Source: Corallococcus sp. AS-1-6
Lineage (GTDB): Bacteria; Myxococcota; Myxococcia; Myxococcales; Myxococcaceae
NCBI RefSeq assembly: GCF_020037015.1
Contig: NZ_JAIQDE010000002.1
Span: forward strand, 372,001 to 436,000
Direction of reading: 5' to 3'
DNA: 64,000 nt
Below the pieces are notes generated by a model. That model was given only the letters and a program-made list of their open reading frames with translations. It had not been told where the DNA came from and made no database searches. This document shows positions 46,361 through 55,765 of this stretch, piece after piece; the stretch's first letter is position 1, and every line of letters starts with the position of its first letter. The translations under genes and the position numbers were made by a program.

Positions 46361-47446
46361 TCAGCGCGGGAGCGTGAGCTCCAGGAGCCCCATGCGGTGC
46401 AGCTTGGCCAGCGTCTTGAGCGTCTCCAGCTCCCGCGCGGGGCTGGCCAGCACCAGCGTGGACACGTCCCACGTCCCGCTGATGAGCCCGGCGATCTGCC
46501 GCTCCTCCGGCTTGAGCATCACCATCGCCTGCGGGGATTGGATCAGCCGCGGCACCACCAGCGGCGGCAGGTCCGCGTAGAGCGCGGCCACGTGCTCGCG
46601 CTGCACCAGGCGCGCGAACTCGCGCACGCGCCGGTCCGCGGGGTCGCTGGCCAGCAGCGACGCGCAGACGATGCCGGCCGCGTCGTACTGGCCCTCGCGC
46701 ATCAGCACCGCGCCCTTCTCCAGCATCTCCGCCACGGGGTCGGCTTCCACCTGCGGCGCGCCGTCCACCTCCACCAGCTTCGCGCGGAGCAGCTCGTGCA
46801 CCCGGCGCGTCACCGACGAGCGCGACACGCCCATGGACAGCCGCAGCCGCCCCAGGTTCTGCGGCGTCGTCGTCAGCGCCAGGATGATCCGGTGCATCAG
46901 CGGCTGGCTGGGGCTGGGCGGCGACAGCGCCCTCACGCTCAGCGCGTCGATGGGCAGCGCCTTGTCCACGTCCCCCTGCTCGTCCACCCAGCGCAGGGAC
47001 TCAAAGAGCAGCTCGCGGATGCTCATGTCGGACGGCACCCAGTCCTCGCCGGTGCGGTCCGCGTCCTCCGTCCAGTGGAACGTGCCCTGCCCCGCGATGG
47101 TCAGGTCCGTCATCGCCGCGAACAGCTCCTCGCGGCCCAGGTCGCGCACCCACCGCGCCTGCACGCCGTGCGCGTCGAAGGCCGCGTCCACGTCCGGCGT
47201 GCGCGCCAGCTCGTCGAACGCCGCCAGCACGCGCGTGCCCGCGGCCAGCTTCGGCAGCGACAGCAGGCGGGCCACCCGGCCGCGCAGGCCTTCGCTCGCG
47301 GTGGCGCCCACCTGGCCGGACAGGAGGAACAACTTGCGCTCGCCTGCCTCCCACGACAACTGGAGCGTCCCCGTCTTGCGGGAGCTGTCCAGCCATTGAA
47401 GGAACTCGGGGAGCGGGTAGCTGAAGAGGTCGCCGTGGATGGCCAT
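46361..47446 (-). CDS. DUF4388-domain protein
   Basis: The 361-aa protein begins MAIHGDLFSYPLPEFLQWLDSSRKTGTLQLSWEAGERKLFLLSGQV, the DUF4388 domain found in myxobacterial and cyanobacterial regulators (PatA-like). The middle (about 180-240) has a possible winged helix (LGRLRLSMGVSRSSVTRRVHELLRAKLVEV), and the C-terminal part (about 250-360) is helical. It may act as a signalling adaptor rather than an enzyme. The gene is divergent from the metalloenzyme with only 32 bp between starts, so their promoters must overlap coding DNA. Confidence 0.78.
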   Translation of the reverse strand: MAIHGDLFSYPLPEFLQWLDSSRKTGTLQLSWEAGERKLFLLSGQVGATASEGLRGRVARLLSLPKLAAGTRVLAAFDELARTPDVDAAFDAHGVQARWVRDLGREELFAAMTDLTIAGQGTFHWTEDADRTGEDWVPSDMSIRELLFESLRWVDEQGDVDKALPIDALSVRALSPPSPSQPLMHRIILALTTTPQNLGRLRLSMGVSRSSVTRRVHELLRAKLVEVDGAPQVEADPVAEMLEKGAVLMREGQYDAAGIVCASLLASDPADRRVREFARLVQREHVAALYADLPPLVVPRLIQSPQAMVMLKPEERQIAGLISGTWDVSTLVLASPARELETLKTLAKLHRMGLLELTLPR

Positions 47447-47478
47447 GCGTGTCGGATTCGAGGATACAGTCCCGGGCC

Positions 47479-48414
47479 GTGCGCGTCGCGGTCCTGTTCA
47501 TCGACGGGGTGGGCATCGGGCGGAAGGACCCCGCCGTGAACCCGCTCGCGGACCGGGACCACCTGCTGTCCTGGTTCCAGGACGCCCCCGTCCCCGTCCT
47601 GCCGCATGGCGGCGTGGGCCTTCCGGTGGACCCCACCTTCGGCGTGCCCGGCCGGCCCCAGTCCGCCTCCAACCAGACGGCCATCCTCACCGGGGACCCC
47701 GCCCCCGTCCTCGTGGGCGGCCACGTGCTGGGCTACCCCAACACCGCCCTGAGGGACCTGCTCGCGGAGCGCTCCATCGTGCGGCGCCTCAAGGCCGCGG
47801 GCCGCACCGCCACCTTCGCCAACGCGTACCCCGCGCCCTACCTGGACGCGCTCGGCGTGCCCCGGCGCCCGTCCACGTCCCCGCCGGAGTTCACCCTGCC
47901 GGAGCGCGCCGCGCGCAAGGTGCGCCCCTCCGCCGCGAAGCTCGCCTTCGCCGCGGGAGCCGAGCCGCTGCGCACGCTGGACGACGCGCGGGCCGGCGAC
48001 GGCCTCACCCACGACATCACCGGCGCCGCCGCGCGCGCGCACGGCCTGGACGTGCCCTACCGCACGCCCGCCGAGGCCGCGGCCCTCTTCTGGCGCATCG
48101 CGGGGCGGGCGGACTTCACCTTCTTCGAGCACTACCTCGCCGACGAGGCCGGCCACGCCCGGGACTTCACGGCCGCCCGCCTGGCGCTCGACACCTTCGA
48201 CGCCTTCCTGCGCGCCGTGGCGGCCACCCGGCCAGACGACGCGCGCGTGCTGGTGTGCAGCGACCACGGCAACGTGGAGGACCTGTCGGTTCGAGGACAC
48301 ACCGTGCACGCCGTGCCCATGCTCTACTTCGGCCCCTCCGCTCCGGAGGTAGCGTCGTTCTCCACCGTCGCGGACGTGGGCCGCGCGGTGCTGCGCTGGC
48401 TCGGGGCCAACTAG
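47479..48414 (+). CDS. Alkaline phosphatase superfamily metalloenzyme, phosphoglycerate-mutase-like
   Basis: The 311-aa protein begins VRVAVLFIDGVGIGR, the first metal site. SASNQTAILTG is in the position of the nucleophile, with Thr as the likely residue. FEHYLADEAGHARD, CSDHGNVED and RGHTVHAVPM provide the other metal ligands of the phosphopentomutase/iPGM-like fold. It is shorter than a full iPGM, so the cap domain is small. The GTG at 47479 is the start; an upstream GTG at 47449 would overlap the divergent gene's start region. The substrate is unknown. Confidence 0.78.
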   Translation: MRVAVLFIDGVGIGRKDPAVNPLADRDHLLSWFQDAPVPVLPHGGVGLPVDPTFGVPGRPQSASNQTAILTGDPAPVLVGGHVLGYPNTALRDLLAERSIVRRLKAAGRTATFANAYPAPYLDALGVPRRPSTSPPEFTLPERAARKVRPSAAKLAFAAGAEPLRTLDDARAGDGLTHDITGAAARAHGLDVPYRTPAEAAALFWRIAGRADFTFFEHYLADEAGHARDFTAARLALDTFDAFLRAVAATRPDDARVLVCSDHGNVEDLSVRGHTVHAVPMLYFGPSAPEVASFSTVADVGRAVLRWLGAN

Positions 48415-48426
48415 AGGGACGTGCGG

Positions 48427-49407
48427 ATGCGGGTGGGCGGTACCGGACGAAGGAGCCTGCTGCCCGCCCTGCTCTCCTTGCTCGGGACGACGCTGCTCTT
48501 GTCCGCGTGCGCCGCCGCGCCGAAGAAGGCCGCCGAGCCCAGCGCCACGCTGGCGCTGCCCGGCGGTGAGTTCCGCTTCGAGCACTCCGCCAGGGACGCC
48601 CAGGCCGCGGACATGGTCCGCCGCGCGGTGGAGAACGCCTTTCCCCGCCTGGCCCGCTGGGGCACCTTCCAGGAGCCCGTCACCCTGGTCATCCACCCGA
48701 ACCACGCCGCCCTGGAGCGCGCCGCCCGCCGCTCCGGCTACGACTTCCTGCGCGCCTGGGCCCGCTACGAGCAGGTGGAGGTCCAGAGCCCCCGCACCTG
48801 GACGCGCGCCGGCGCCACCCAGAAGCAGGTGGACGAGCTGCTCCTGCACGAGCTCACCCACAGCCTCATGTGGCAGGCCTCCGCCACCGTGTCGGACTGG
48901 ACGAAGAAGGGCATCCCCCTGTGGTTCAGCGAGGGCATGGCCTCGTACACCGCCGGCCAGGGCTACCGCGTCCCCAGCCTGGAGGACCTGTCCCGCTTCC
49001 TCCACGACCACCCCCAGGCGGATCCGCTCGCCCGCGCCGAGTCGCTCTACGAGACGGAGAACGCCACCGTCTACGGCGCCGCCCACCACGCCTTCACCTT
49101 CCTCATGGAGCGCTACGGCGAGAGGCGCGTCCGCCGCGTCCTCGCCGCCATGCGCGGAGGCCAGGACTTCACCGGCGGCTTCCTGGAGGCCATCGGCCTG
49201 CCCGTGGACGCCTTCCTCCGGGACTTCCGCCGCTACGTGTACCTGCGCGGCTTCAAGGGGGGCCGGCTGGCCCCACCACCGCCCCCTCCGCGCCCGGAAG
49301 TCCGCGGAGTTCCTGGGAATCCACAGCTCCCAGCGTCACCTGCCCCACATTCGCCCACTTCCGCGCCACCGGACACAACTCCGGAGGCCCCAAGTCCGAC
49401 AAGTTGA
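48427..49407 (+). CDS. Lipoprotein peptidase with HExxH motif (gluzincin-like)
   Basis: This 326-aa protein has a lipoprotein signal (LLGTTLLLSAC) and the zinc-protease motif LLHELTHSLMWQ with a Glu in WFSEGMASY about 30 residues later, the order of peptidase MA-like gluzincins. The C-terminus is Pro/Ala/Ser/Thr-rich (about 285-326) and disordered. It probably acts as an envelope-anchored metalloprotease. The gene starts 12 nt after the stop of the metalloenzyme and the two may form an operon. The target is unknown. Confidence 0.82.
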   Translation: MRVGGTGRRSLLPALLSLLGTTLLLSACAAAPKKAAEPSATLALPGGEFRFEHSARDAQAADMVRRAVENAFPRLARWGTFQEPVTLVIHPNHAALERAARRSGYDFLRAWARYEQVEVQSPRTWTRAGATQKQVDELLLHELTHSLMWQASATVSDWTKKGIPLWFSEGMASYTAGQGYRVPSLEDLSRFLHDHPQADPLARAESLYETENATVYGAAHHAFTFLMERYGERRVRRVLAAMRGGQDFTGGFLEAIGLPVDAFLRDFRRYVYLRGFKGGRLAPPPPPPRPEVRGVPGNPQLPASPAPHSPTSAPPDTTPEAPSPTS

Positions 49408-49445
49408 GCATGCCCGCTATGCGTGGGCCGCCGGAGGATTGCCCC

Positions 49446-52400
49446 GTGACTGATTCGAAAATCAACCGCCCGAAACTCACCTCGACGCCCGCCACGGGTA
49501 GCACCTCCCCCAACGCCGCCACGCTGGCGGAGCGCCAGAAGGCCGCCGCCGCGAAGGCCGCCGCCGCGAAGCGCAACCTGTCCGGCTTCGAGTCCGCTCC
49601 GGCCACGGGCACGCGCGCTCCGGTGGCCGGCACCGGCAACCTGGCCCGCTCCGCCAACGCGAGCGCGCTGCTGGGCGCCGCGCCCACGTCCGCGGTGAAG
49701 AACGGCGCGACGGTGGCGAACCCCACCCCGCGCACCATCACCTTCACGTACGACGCGGGCCCGCACGCGGCGCTCACCAACCCGAAGCTCAAGGGAAGCT
49801 GGGACGCGGACGGCCGCTACAGCGCGCAGTGGTCCTCGGGCGGCATCCCCATGAAGCCCTTGGGCAACGGCAAGTACGAGGCCACGGTGAAGGTGGCGGA
49901 CGACGGCCTGGCGCACAACTGGGAGTGGGGCGTCAGCGTGGACGGCCCGTCCGGCAAGGACCAGTGGGCGGTGATGGGCGAGGGCAACCTCAAGCTGGAC
50001 CTGTCCAAGTCCACCGCGTCCTACTCGCCCACGACGTACCACACGATGGGCGCGCAGCGCTCCGGCCAGGACGTGAACTTCAAGTTCTGGGCGCCGGACG
50101 CGCGGGCGGTGCAGGTGAAGGTGACGGACAAGGAAGGCCGCGAGCAGCGCATCCCCATGACGCGCGACGAGGGCGGCAACTGGACCACGCAGGCCAGGGG
50201 CGCGTGGGCGCAGATGGAGGGCAAGGCCTACGTCTACGAGGTGGTGGACTCCACGGGCGCCGTGAGCGACCGGCCGGACCCCTACGCGCGCCGGATGATG
50301 GGCGAGCAGCGCGGCCTGGACCGGCTCTACCTGGACCCCAAGCGCGGCAAGGAGGTGGACCGCTACTTCCCCGGCGCCACCGGCCTGATGCGCTTCGACA
50401 TCGACAGCGCGGAGGACGCGGACAGCGCGTACCTCGTCCTCAAGGACGGCGACGGCAACCCGCTCAACAAGCAGCAGCTCCAGGAGCGCCTGGGCCGGTT
50501 CGACGACACCCTCATCGACAAGCTGCACGGCGGGAAGTTCAACGACTTCTGGTCGCGCAACGTCACCGACGACGGCCGCATCAAGATGACGAACCAGGCC
50601 GGCGCGTGGACCGCGCTCGTCAATGATCCGGAGAAGCTGGCCGGCCTGCGCTACGAGTTCCAGGTGTTCGACAAGGACGCGCAGGGCAAGCTGCACCTGC
50701 GCGACGACGTGAACAACGACGGCAAGCTGTCCGACGTGGAGCGCCGGGCGTCGGCGGAGAACGACCCCTGGAGCAACCTCATCACCAAGGGCAGCGGCGT
50801 GGACTTCCGCGGCTCCATCCTCACCGACCCCACGACGTTCCAGTTCAAGAACGACGACGTCCCGCGTGAGAAGGATCCGTCCAAGTGGGTGGTGTACCAG
50901 CTCCACCCGGGCAGCTTCCTGGGCGAGGCGGGCAACGCCAACCGCTCCACCATGGAGGACCTGATCAAGAAGCTGGATTACTTCAAGGAGCTGGGCGTCA
51001 CCACGCTGGAGCTGCTGCCCACCAACGAGGTGGAGGGCGCGCGCAACTGGGGCTACCTGGGCGTCAACAGCCTGGCCACGGAGAGCTCCTTCGGCTTCGA
51101 GGACGAGAACGGCCAGTGGGTGGAGGGCGACGAGGCCCTCAAGCGCTTCATCGACGCGGCCCACGGCAAGGGCCTGAACGTGGTGTCGGACGTCGTCTAC
51201 AACCACGTCTTCGGCGACCACAACGGCCTGTGGAACGTGGGCGGCCCCAGCAACCCCTACTTCAACTGGTCCAAGGAGCCCGGCCAGTTCGAGCAGCGCG
51301 ACACCCCGTGGGGCGCCGTGCCCGCGTACAACACGCCGCAGGTGAAGCAGCTCTTCGTGGACCACGCCGTGCAGCAGATCGCCGAGCTGAAGTTCGACGG
51401 CCTGCGCTTCGACTTCACGGAGCCCATCAAGGGCACGGGCGGCAAGGACGGCTGGGACATGCTCCGGGAGATCAACCGCCAGGTGCACTTCCTCAACCCC
51501 AACGCGTGGACCGTGGCGGAGCAGTTCGACTACGAGCCGGACATCTCGCGCCCGGCGAAGTCGGACGGCACGGGCGGCGGCTTCGACGCCCAGTGGTACA
51601 CGGAGTTCCAGCACCGGCTGGTGCGTGACAACAGCAAGCCGGGCCTCATCCAGGCGGCCTCGCGCGGGATGAAGACGGACGTGGACGCGTTCGTGAACCT
51701 GATGACGAACCCGCGCGGCCTGGACGGCTGGAAGCACGCGCTGTCCATCATCAGCAACCACGACGAGGTGGGGAACGCCGAGCGCACCATGAACACCGCG
51801 GAGGGCGCGGAGGCCACCGACTTCCCGGACAACTGGTCGCGCGGCGCCGCCCGCTTCGCCGCCGGCATCGGCATGGCCGGCCCCGGCATCCCCATGTTCT
51901 TCCAGGGTGACGAGTTCGGCGCCCAGAACGACTTCCGCTGGGGCAACCCGTCCACCTGGGACAGCGACTGGAGCTGGCAGGACGTGGGCCAGGGCGTGGA
52001 CTTCGGCAAGGTGACGTTCAACGACACCACCAGGGCCACCTACGAGCGCCTCTTCAGCCTCTCCCCGGACGCGCGCGCGAAGGACAGCGCGTACAAGGCC
52101 TTCTCCGCGGACGACAAGAAGCTGTTCGCGGAGGTGGCCGCGCTGCCCGCCTCCGAGCGCAAGGACGCGATGCTGGACATCACCCGCCGGCAGTCCTTCA
52201 GCTTCTACAAGGACGCCATCGGCCTCAGGAACAGCAGCAACGCCTTCAGCGCGGCGGCGGAGGTGAAGCGCGTCTACACCCACAACGACGACAGCGTGAT
52301 GGCCTTCACGCGCAAGTCCGGCAACGAGGAGTTCCTCGTGGTGGGCAGCCTCAACAAGAAGAACCTGGAGGGCTACGCGCTGCCGCTGCCCCCGGGCCAG

Positions 52401-52538
52401 TGGAAGGAAGTGCTGAACAGCGACGCCGCGGTGTACGGCGGCGGCAACTTCGGCAACTACGGCGCCACGCTGAACGGCGGGAACACCCCGGTGAACATCC
52501 CCGCCGCCGGCTACGTGGTGCTGAAGAAGGTCGGCTAG
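49446..52538 (+). CDS. Large GH13-family alpha-amylase-like enzyme
   Basis: The 1030-aa protein starts with a Ser/Thr/Pro/Ala-rich disordered region (about 1-85), then a carbohydrate-binding-like beta domain (about 98-200), a second beta domain (CBM48-like, FKFWAPDARAVQVKVTD), an insert of about 200 residues, and a GH13 barrel (about 475-850). Catalytic residues are Asp656 in LRFDFTE, Glu692 in VAEQFDYE and Asp773 in SNHDEVGN. The N-terminal beta domain before a GH13 resembles branching enzymes and trehalohydrolases. There is no Sec signal peptide. The first residues (VTDSKINRPKLTSTPATGST) look like those of the 59190 protein. The stop is 2 nt from that of the convergent TldD gene. Confidence 0.85.
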   Translation: MTDSKINRPKLTSTPATGSTSPNAATLAERQKAAAAKAAAAKRNLSGFESAPATGTRAPVAGTGNLARSANASALLGAAPTSAVKNGATVANPTPRTITFTYDAGPHAALTNPKLKGSWDADGRYSAQWSSGGIPMKPLGNGKYEATVKVADDGLAHNWEWGVSVDGPSGKDQWAVMGEGNLKLDLSKSTASYSPTTYHTMGAQRSGQDVNFKFWAPDARAVQVKVTDKEGREQRIPMTRDEGGNWTTQARGAWAQMEGKAYVYEVVDSTGAVSDRPDPYARRMMGEQRGLDRLYLDPKRGKEVDRYFPGATGLMRFDIDSAEDADSAYLVLKDGDGNPLNKQQLQERLGRFDDTLIDKLHGGKFNDFWSRNVTDDGRIKMTNQAGAWTALVNDPEKLAGLRYEFQVFDKDAQGKLHLRDDVNNDGKLSDVERRASAENDPWSNLITKGSGVDFRGSILTDPTTFQFKNDDVPREKDPSKWVVYQLHPGSFLGEAGNANRSTMEDLIKKLDYFKELGVTTLELLPTNEVEGARNWGYLGVNSLATESSFGFEDENGQWVEGDEALKRFIDAAHGKGLNVVSDVVYNHVFGDHNGLWNVGGPSNPYFNWSKEPGQFEQRDTPWGAVPAYNTPQVKQLFVDHAVQQIAELKFDGLRFDFTEPIKGTGGKDGWDMLREINRQVHFLNPNAWTVAEQFDYEPDISRPAKSDGTGGGFDAQWYTEFQHRLVRDNSKPGLIQAASRGMKTDVDAFVNLMTNPRGLDGWKHALSIISNHDEVGNAERTMNTAEGAEATDFPDNWSRGAARFAAGIGMAGPGIPMFFQGDEFGAQNDFRWGNPSTWDSDWSWQDVGQGVDFGKVTFNDTTRATYERLFSLSPDARAKDSAYKAFSADDKKLFAEVAALPASERKDAMLDITRRQSFSFYKDAIGLRNSSNAFSAAAEVKRVYTHNDDSVMAFTRKSGNEEFLVVGSLNKKNLEGYALPLPPGQWKEVLNSDAAVYGGGNFGNYGATLNGGNTPVNIPAAGYVVLKKVG

Positions 52539-52540
52539 CC

Positions 52541-54277
52541 CTACTTCGTCTCCGGTCCGGCCGTCCCCTTCTGGAGGGCGGCCGGGCTGGAAAGCAGCGG
52601 CGGCCGATCCTTGCCCTCCATGGCGCGCTGCAGCTCCAGCTCCTGGAGCAGCACCGCGGGCGCCACGGTGGACACGGGCACGTTGCCGCTCTCCGCGCCG
52701 CAGAAGCCGTTGAACACGCCCAACCGCTGCCCCGTGGCGAGGATGCGGTTCACGGACGACAGCGGCGTGCCCACGATCTCCACGCCGCGCACCAGCGTCT
52801 CTTCACCCGTCTTCACGTCCACGCGGTACACCATGCGCGGCACGCCCTTGAAGGCCTGGTAGCCGTAGCTGGACGTGTTGGTGTTGCCCCCGGTGATGTC
52901 GCGGATGATGAGCCCGTACGGCTTGCCCTGCCGCTTCGCCTCCGCGATGAGCAGCTTCTTCAGCTCCGCGTCGCTCACCTGCTTCGTGCTGTCCACCATC
53001 AGGTTCGCCATGCGCGCCACCGGCTGGAGCGTGCCCTGGCCGCGCCCGTGGCCGTTGGACTTCGGGAAGCCCTCCACCGGGTGACGGCTCATCAGGTAGC
53101 CCTTGAGCACGCCCTGCTCCACCAGGCTCACCGGCTGCCCCTTCACGCCCTCTTCGTCATAGAGGTAGTAGCCGTTGAGCGGCTCGCCGTTCACCTCGCG
53201 CCGGGACGGATCATCCCGCAGCGACAGGAACGCCGGGAGGATCTGCTTGCCCTCCTGTCCCTTGAACGTCTTGCCGTCGGTGTCGCCGTCCTGCCGGTCC
53301 GCCTCCAGCCGGTGGCCCAGCGTCTCGTGGAAGAGCACGCCCGCGGCCTCCGGCGCCAGGATGGCCGGGCCCGCGTACGGGGTGATGGCCGGCGCCTGCC
53401 GCAGCGCGAGCAGCTCGTCGATGACCTTCTGCGCGGCCTCGTGCACGCGCGCCTCGCTCGGCATCCCCGCCTCCGTGGGCAGGTAGAAGCTGCGCGAGTC
53501 GTCCAGCAACTGCCCGTCCGGCGCGCGCGTCACCGCGGAGACGTGGAACGCGTACAGCGTGTCCTCCGTGATGAGGCGCGTGCCCTCCGAGGACACGAAC
53601 AGCCGGGTGACCTTGTCCGCGGTGATGCGCACCTCTGAATCGAACAGCTCCGGGTGCGCGTTGAAGCGCGCGGACACGTCGCGCGCCAGCTTGCGCCACT
53701 TCGGACGGTCGAACGGGAACGGCACCGGCGGCTGCACGTAGGTGGCCGGCGTCTCCCGGGAGAAGGACGCGGGGCGCTTGGGGTCCTCCACCGTGTAGAC
53801 GTCCTCGCCCTTCTTCTTGAGGTACTGGAAGAGGGCGGCCTTGTACTTCTCGTCCGTGACCAGCCACAGCGCCGTGCGCAGCGCCAGCGGCGAGTCGTCC
53901 TGCGGCCCGTCCTTGCGCGCGGTGAAGCTGGAGCCCTTGCTGGTGCTGAAGCCGAAGTCGAGCGAGTCCGCCACGGAGCTGTCGTACTCGTAGCTGCCCA
54001 CGCGCACGTCCACGCCCAGCTTGCGCTCGCGGTAGTCGTCGTCCTGGAACAGCGCCCCGTAGCGCGCGATGATCAACCGCGACTCGTAGTCCTTCACGCC
54101 GTAGCTGAGGAAGTACGGCGCCTCATGGCCGCTCACCTTGAGCTGCTGCTGGTTGCGCTGGAGCTCCGCGCTCATCGCGTCCAGCAGCGGGGCGCGAGGG
54201 TCGGGAGCGGGTGCCGCGCCCATCAGGAAGGACGCGGCCAGGAACAGCGGGAACAGGGGACGAAAGGAGCCAGGCAC
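52541..54277 (-). CDS. Exported TldD/PmbA-family metalloprotease-like protein
   Basis: The 578-aa protein has the TldD motif HETLGH (residues 317-322) followed by RLEAD, and the C-terminal half (SLVEQGVLKGYLMSRHPV, NTNTSSYGYQAFKGVPRMVYRVDV) matches TldD/PmbA proteins. TldD/TldE normally act in the cytoplasm to trim microcin precursors. This one starts VPGSFRPLFPLFLAASFLMGAAPAP, a signal peptide, so it should be exported to the periplasm or cell surface. No TldE partner is adjacent. The GTG start at 54277 is inferred from the signal peptide. Confidence 0.82.
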   Translation of the reverse strand: MPGSFRPLFPLFLAASFLMGAAPAPDPRAPLLDAMSAELQRNQQQLKVSGHEAPYFLSYGVKDYESRLIIARYGALFQDDDYRERKLGVDVRVGSYEYDSSVADSLDFGFSTSKGSSFTARKDGPQDDSPLALRTALWLVTDEKYKAALFQYLKKKGEDVYTVEDPKRPASFSRETPATYVQPPVPFPFDRPKWRKLARDVSARFNAHPELFDSEVRITADKVTRLFVSSEGTRLITEDTLYAFHVSAVTRAPDGQLLDDSRSFYLPTEAGMPSEARVHEAAQKVIDELLALRQAPAITPYAGPAILAPEAAGVLFHETLGHRLEADRQDGDTDGKTFKGQEGKQILPAFLSLRDDPSRREVNGEPLNGYYLYDEEGVKGQPVSLVEQGVLKGYLMSRHPVEGFPKSNGHGRGQGTLQPVARMANLMVDSTKQVSDAELKKLLIAEAKRQGKPYGLIIRDITGGNTNTSSYGYQAFKGVPRMVYRVDVKTGEETLVRGVEIVGTPLSSVNRILATGQRLGVFNGFCGAESGNVPVSTVAPAVLLQELELQRAMEGKDRPPLLSSPAALQKGTAGPETK

Positions 54278-54318
54278 GGCCCCGCACTGTAGCCAGAAAC
54301 GCGGCAAGGGCCCTCCCC

Positions 54319-54335
54319 TCACGCTCTTCGCGTGA
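54319..54335 (-). terminator. Possible hairpin between the UDP-sugar dehydrogenase and TldD genes
   Basis: Perfect 6-bp arms TCACGC and GCGTGA flank a 5-nt loop (TCTTC) just downstream of the minus-strand dehydrogenase gene. The downstream run is not U-rich, so termination is uncertain. Confidence 0.35.
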
Positions 54336-54373
54336 AGCGAGGACCCTCCTGCCCGCATGCTCCGTCAGCGGCC

Positions 54374-55702
54374 TTAAGCCTTGACGATCTTCTCGCGGCC
54401 CTGGGTGACGTTCTTGGTCGCGTTGCGCGTGTCCACGACGATGTTCGAGCGCTGGACCAGCTCGTTGTAGTCGATGTGCGAGTGGTCCGTGAGGATCATC
54501 ACCGCGTCGTACTGGTTGAGCGTCTCCGGGTCGAGCGGGACGGACTTCATCTCCATGTTGAAGCCGTGGCCCTTGTGCAGCTCCTTCACGAACGGGTCGT
54601 GGTAGGCGATCTCCGCGCCCTTCTCCTTGAGGAGCGTCATCACGCGCAGCGACGGGGACTCGCGGTGATCGTCGATGTCCTTCTTGTACGCCGCGCCGAT
54701 GCAGAGGACCTTCGCGCCGTTGAGCACCTTCTTGTTCTGGTTGAGCGCCTCCATCGTGCGCTGCACCACGTAGTAGGGCATCTGCCAGTTCACCTCACCG
54801 GCCAGCTCGATGAACTTGGTGTGGAACTCGAACTCGCGCGCCTTCCACGTCAGGTAGAACGGATCGATGGGGATGCAGTGCCCGCCCAGGCCGGGGCCCG
54901 GGTAGAACGGCTGGAAGCCGAAGGGCTTGGTGCTGGCGGCCTGGATGACCTCCCACACGTCCACGTTCATGCGGTCGCAGAGCATCTTCATCTCGTTGAC
55001 CATGGCGATGTTCACGCAGCGGTAGATGTTCTCCAGCAGCTTGGCCAGCTCCGCCACGCGCGTGGAGGACACCGGCACCACTTCCTTCAGCGCGCTGCCG
55101 TAGAGGGCGACCGCCACCTCCAGGCACGCGGGCGAGTAGCCGCCCACGACCTTCGGGATCGTCTTGGTGTTGAAGCCCTTGTTGCCCGGGTCCTCGCGCT
55201 CGGGGCTGAAGGCCAGGAAGAAGTCCACGCCCGCCTTGAGGCCGTTCTTCTCCAGCAGCGGCTTCAGCACTTCCTCGGTCGTGCCCGGGTAGGTGGTGGA
55301 CTCCAGGATGAAGAGCTGGCCGGGGCGCACGTACGGCGCCAGGGCCTCGCCCGTCTGGATGATGAAGGTCATGTCCGGCTCACGCGACGCGGTCAGCGGC
55401 GTGGGCACGCAGATGACCACGCAGTCCAGCTCGCGGGCCTTGGCGAAGTCGTTGGTCGCCTTGAGCTTGCCGGCGTGGGTGAGCTCCGCCAGCGGCGCGC
55501 TGGGGATGTGCTTGATGTAGCTCTCACCCTTGGCGATCTTGTCGATCTTGCGCTGGTCGACGTCCAGCCCCGTGACCGGGAAGCCCGCTTCCGCGAAGGC
55601 CATGCCCAGCGGAAGACCGACGTACCCGAGACCCACCACGCCCACCTTCGCTTCCCGATTCTGAATCCGACCCAGCAACGGGTTGCCAACCATCACGCGC
55701 AT
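54374..55702 (-). CDS. UDP-N-acetyl-hexosamine 6-dehydrogenase (UDP-GlcNAc/ManNAc dehydrogenase type)
   Basis: The enzyme oxidises UDP-HexNAc to UDP-HexNAcA, a precursor of acidic polysaccharides. The 442-aa protein has KVGVVGLGYVGLPLGMAFAEAG (NAD-binding), ESTTYPGTTEEV, RVAELAKLLENIYRCVNIAMVNE and GPGLGGHCIPIDPFYLTWKA, with the catalytic Cys. The GGHCIPIDP form is typical of the WbpA/WecC group rather than of UDP-glucose dehydrogenase. GGGGAG lies 8 nt before the ATG at 55702. It follows the heparinase-like gene by 63 nt. Confidence 0.9.
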   Translation of the reverse strand: MRVMVGNPLLGRIQNREAKVGVVGLGYVGLPLGMAFAEAGFPVTGLDVDQRKIDKIAKGESYIKHIPSAPLAELTHAGKLKATNDFAKARELDCVVICVPTPLTASREPDMTFIIQTGEALAPYVRPGQLFILESTTYPGTTEEVLKPLLEKNGLKAGVDFFLAFSPEREDPGNKGFNTKTIPKVVGGYSPACLEVAVALYGSALKEVVPVSSTRVAELAKLLENIYRCVNIAMVNEMKMLCDRMNVDVWEVIQAASTKPFGFQPFYPGPGLGGHCIPIDPFYLTWKAREFEFHTKFIELAGEVNWQMPYYVVQRTMEALNQNKKVLNGAKVLCIGAAYKKDIDDHRESPSLRVMTLLKEKGAEIAYHDPFVKELHKGHGFNMEMKSVPLDPETLNQYDAVMILTDHSHIDYNELVQRSNIVVDTRNATKNVTQGREKIVKA

Positions 55703-55765
55703 TGTCGTTACTCCCCAGCAGTTGACGTGCGGCCTCGCCGGCTCACACGTCCCGACCCACACCAA

